Below, piece by piece: positions 5,930 to 6,268 of a DNA stretch of 6,268 nt. The first letter of the stretch is position 1. Each line of letters opens with the position of its first letter. Origin of the DNA: Flavihumibacter sp. (lineage in GTDB: Bacteria > Bacteroidota > Bacteroidia > Chitinophagales > Chitinophagaceae); assembly GCA_025455285.1 (NCBI GenBank), contig JALOMU010000111.1, forward strand, positions 1 through 6,268, read 5' to 3'. The notes beneath the pieces were generated by a model. The model was not told the origin of the DNA. It worked only from the letters and a program-made list of their open reading frames with translations, and did not search any database. Both the position numbers and the translations under genes were made by a program.

Positions 5930-6223
5930 ATGACCGAAGAACTTTTATACAGCCAGCCTCAATGGCTGATTGGTCTTGTGACACTGGTTCTTTTGATCAT
6001 TTCTGTTGAAACTGGTTTCTGGATTGGCTTAAAGGCAAAGGTTGAAATGACCCAACCAATGAAAGCTCAGATCTCTACAATCCAAACTGCCATTCTCACC
6101 ATATTCACTTTTCTCCTTGGCTTTACATTTGCTATGGCATTATCCCGTTTTGACAATAGGAAACACACATTTACCGGTGAATACCTCCCCATTTTCGCCT
6201 TGCACTTCCAAAACACCTTCTAA
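5930..6223 (+). pseudogene. Bestrophin-like (DUF4239-type) membrane protein, 3' truncated
   Basis: The first 79 residues look like the N-terminus of bestrophin-like/DUF4239 proteins: an N-terminal amphipathic start, a transmembrane helix (12-33, WLIGLVTLVLLIISVETGFWI), then IQTAILTIFTFLLGFTFAMALSRFDNRKH (51-79). Family members normally continue with an EANAIGTxYLR-type segment and run to about 250 residues. Here the sequence changes after codon 79 (6164-6166) to an unrelated tail and stops at 6223. I find no other + frame downstream that restores the expected segment, so a simple frameshift does not explain it. The tail is antisense to a better-looking minus-strand frame. I call it a broken gene, with assembly chimera as the alternative. 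An intact promoter precedes it. Confidence 0.65.
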
Positions 6224-6268
6224 AGAATCAATTTGTTCAATTTTTGGAGCTAATGAAAGCATTTCAGC
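6140..6268 (-). CDS. 3' end of unidentified minus-strand gene entering from right edge
   Basis: Read on the minus strand from the window edge, 42 codons are open (AEMLSLAPKIEQIDSLEG, then VLEVQGENGEVFTGK, then CVFPIVKTG and stop TAA at 6142-6140). The residue mix is typical of a real protein, with a helix followed by a beta-hairpin-like stretch. The plus-strand reading of the same DNA is Ser/Pro/Thr-rich and looks like an antisense shadow. The last nine or so codons (CVFPIVKTG) run into the DUF4239-like sequence, so the natural C-terminus was probably elsewhere and the gene may itself be a fusion at the junction. I do not recognise the family. Confidence 0.5.
   Translation of the reverse strand, partial: AEMLSLAPKIEQIDSLEGVLEVQGENGEVFTGKCVFPIVKTG

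Noticed and set aside
6167..6268. Plus-strand open frame to the right edge as a continuation of the bestrophin-like protein after a frameshift
   Set aside because: Its residues are Ser/Pro/Thr-rich, do not resemble the expected family continuation, and are antisense to a better minus-strand reading.
1..6268. CRISPR array, tRNA, rRNA or insertion sequence
   Set aside because: No regularly spaced repeats, no cloverleaf or rRNA-like stretch, and no transposase or terminal inverted repeat pair were seen.

Overview
The window looks like a chromosomal stretch from a member of the Bacteroidota, probably Chitinophagaceae-like. This rests on the low GC content, the absence of Shine-Dalgarno sequences before the starts, the Bacteroidota-type -7 promoter boxes (TAnnTTTG), and protein types common in that phylum: a compact Crp/Fnr regulator, a CPBP protease, a secreted DxNxDxxPD protein and a small S41 peptidase. 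Almost everything is on the + strand and tightly spaced. This assignment is an inference from sequence style, not from a marker gene.

Left part (1-1863): a gene open at the left edge with a beta-barrel-like, possibly Imm26-like, central segment; a four-helix small membrane protein; a secreted protein whose start overlaps the membrane-protein gene by 26 nt; and a 58-codon gene for a single-pass membrane protein with a charged tail. The first two genes and the beginning of the third are very AT-rich. The rest of the third gene is less so.

Middle part (1864-3177): a short AT-rich intergenic region with a Bacteroidota -7 box, then a two-gene cassette with a 4-nt ATGA overlap. The first gene encodes a winged-helix-like protein, the second a nucleotidyltransferase-fold protein of the AbiEii/MNT-like kind (GG, DxD and a third Asp). 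This is the best candidate in the window for a toxin-antitoxin or phage-defence module.

Right part (3190-5854): a secreted S41-family peptidase without a recognisable PDZ domain and with unusual Ser-Lys spacing, a Crp/Fnr-family regulator, and a CPBP-family intramembrane glutamic protease. The last has its own possible promoter and a small palindrome upstream.

Right edge (5855-6268): a well-formed Bacteroidota promoter overlapped by a perfect 9-bp inverted repeat drives a bestrophin-like (DUF4239-type) membrane protein. Its family-like sequence stops abruptly near 6166. The DNA beyond reads much better as the 3' end of an unrelated gene on the - strand that enters from the right edge. This is either a real rearrangement or insertion that broke the gene, or an assembly chimera near a contig end.
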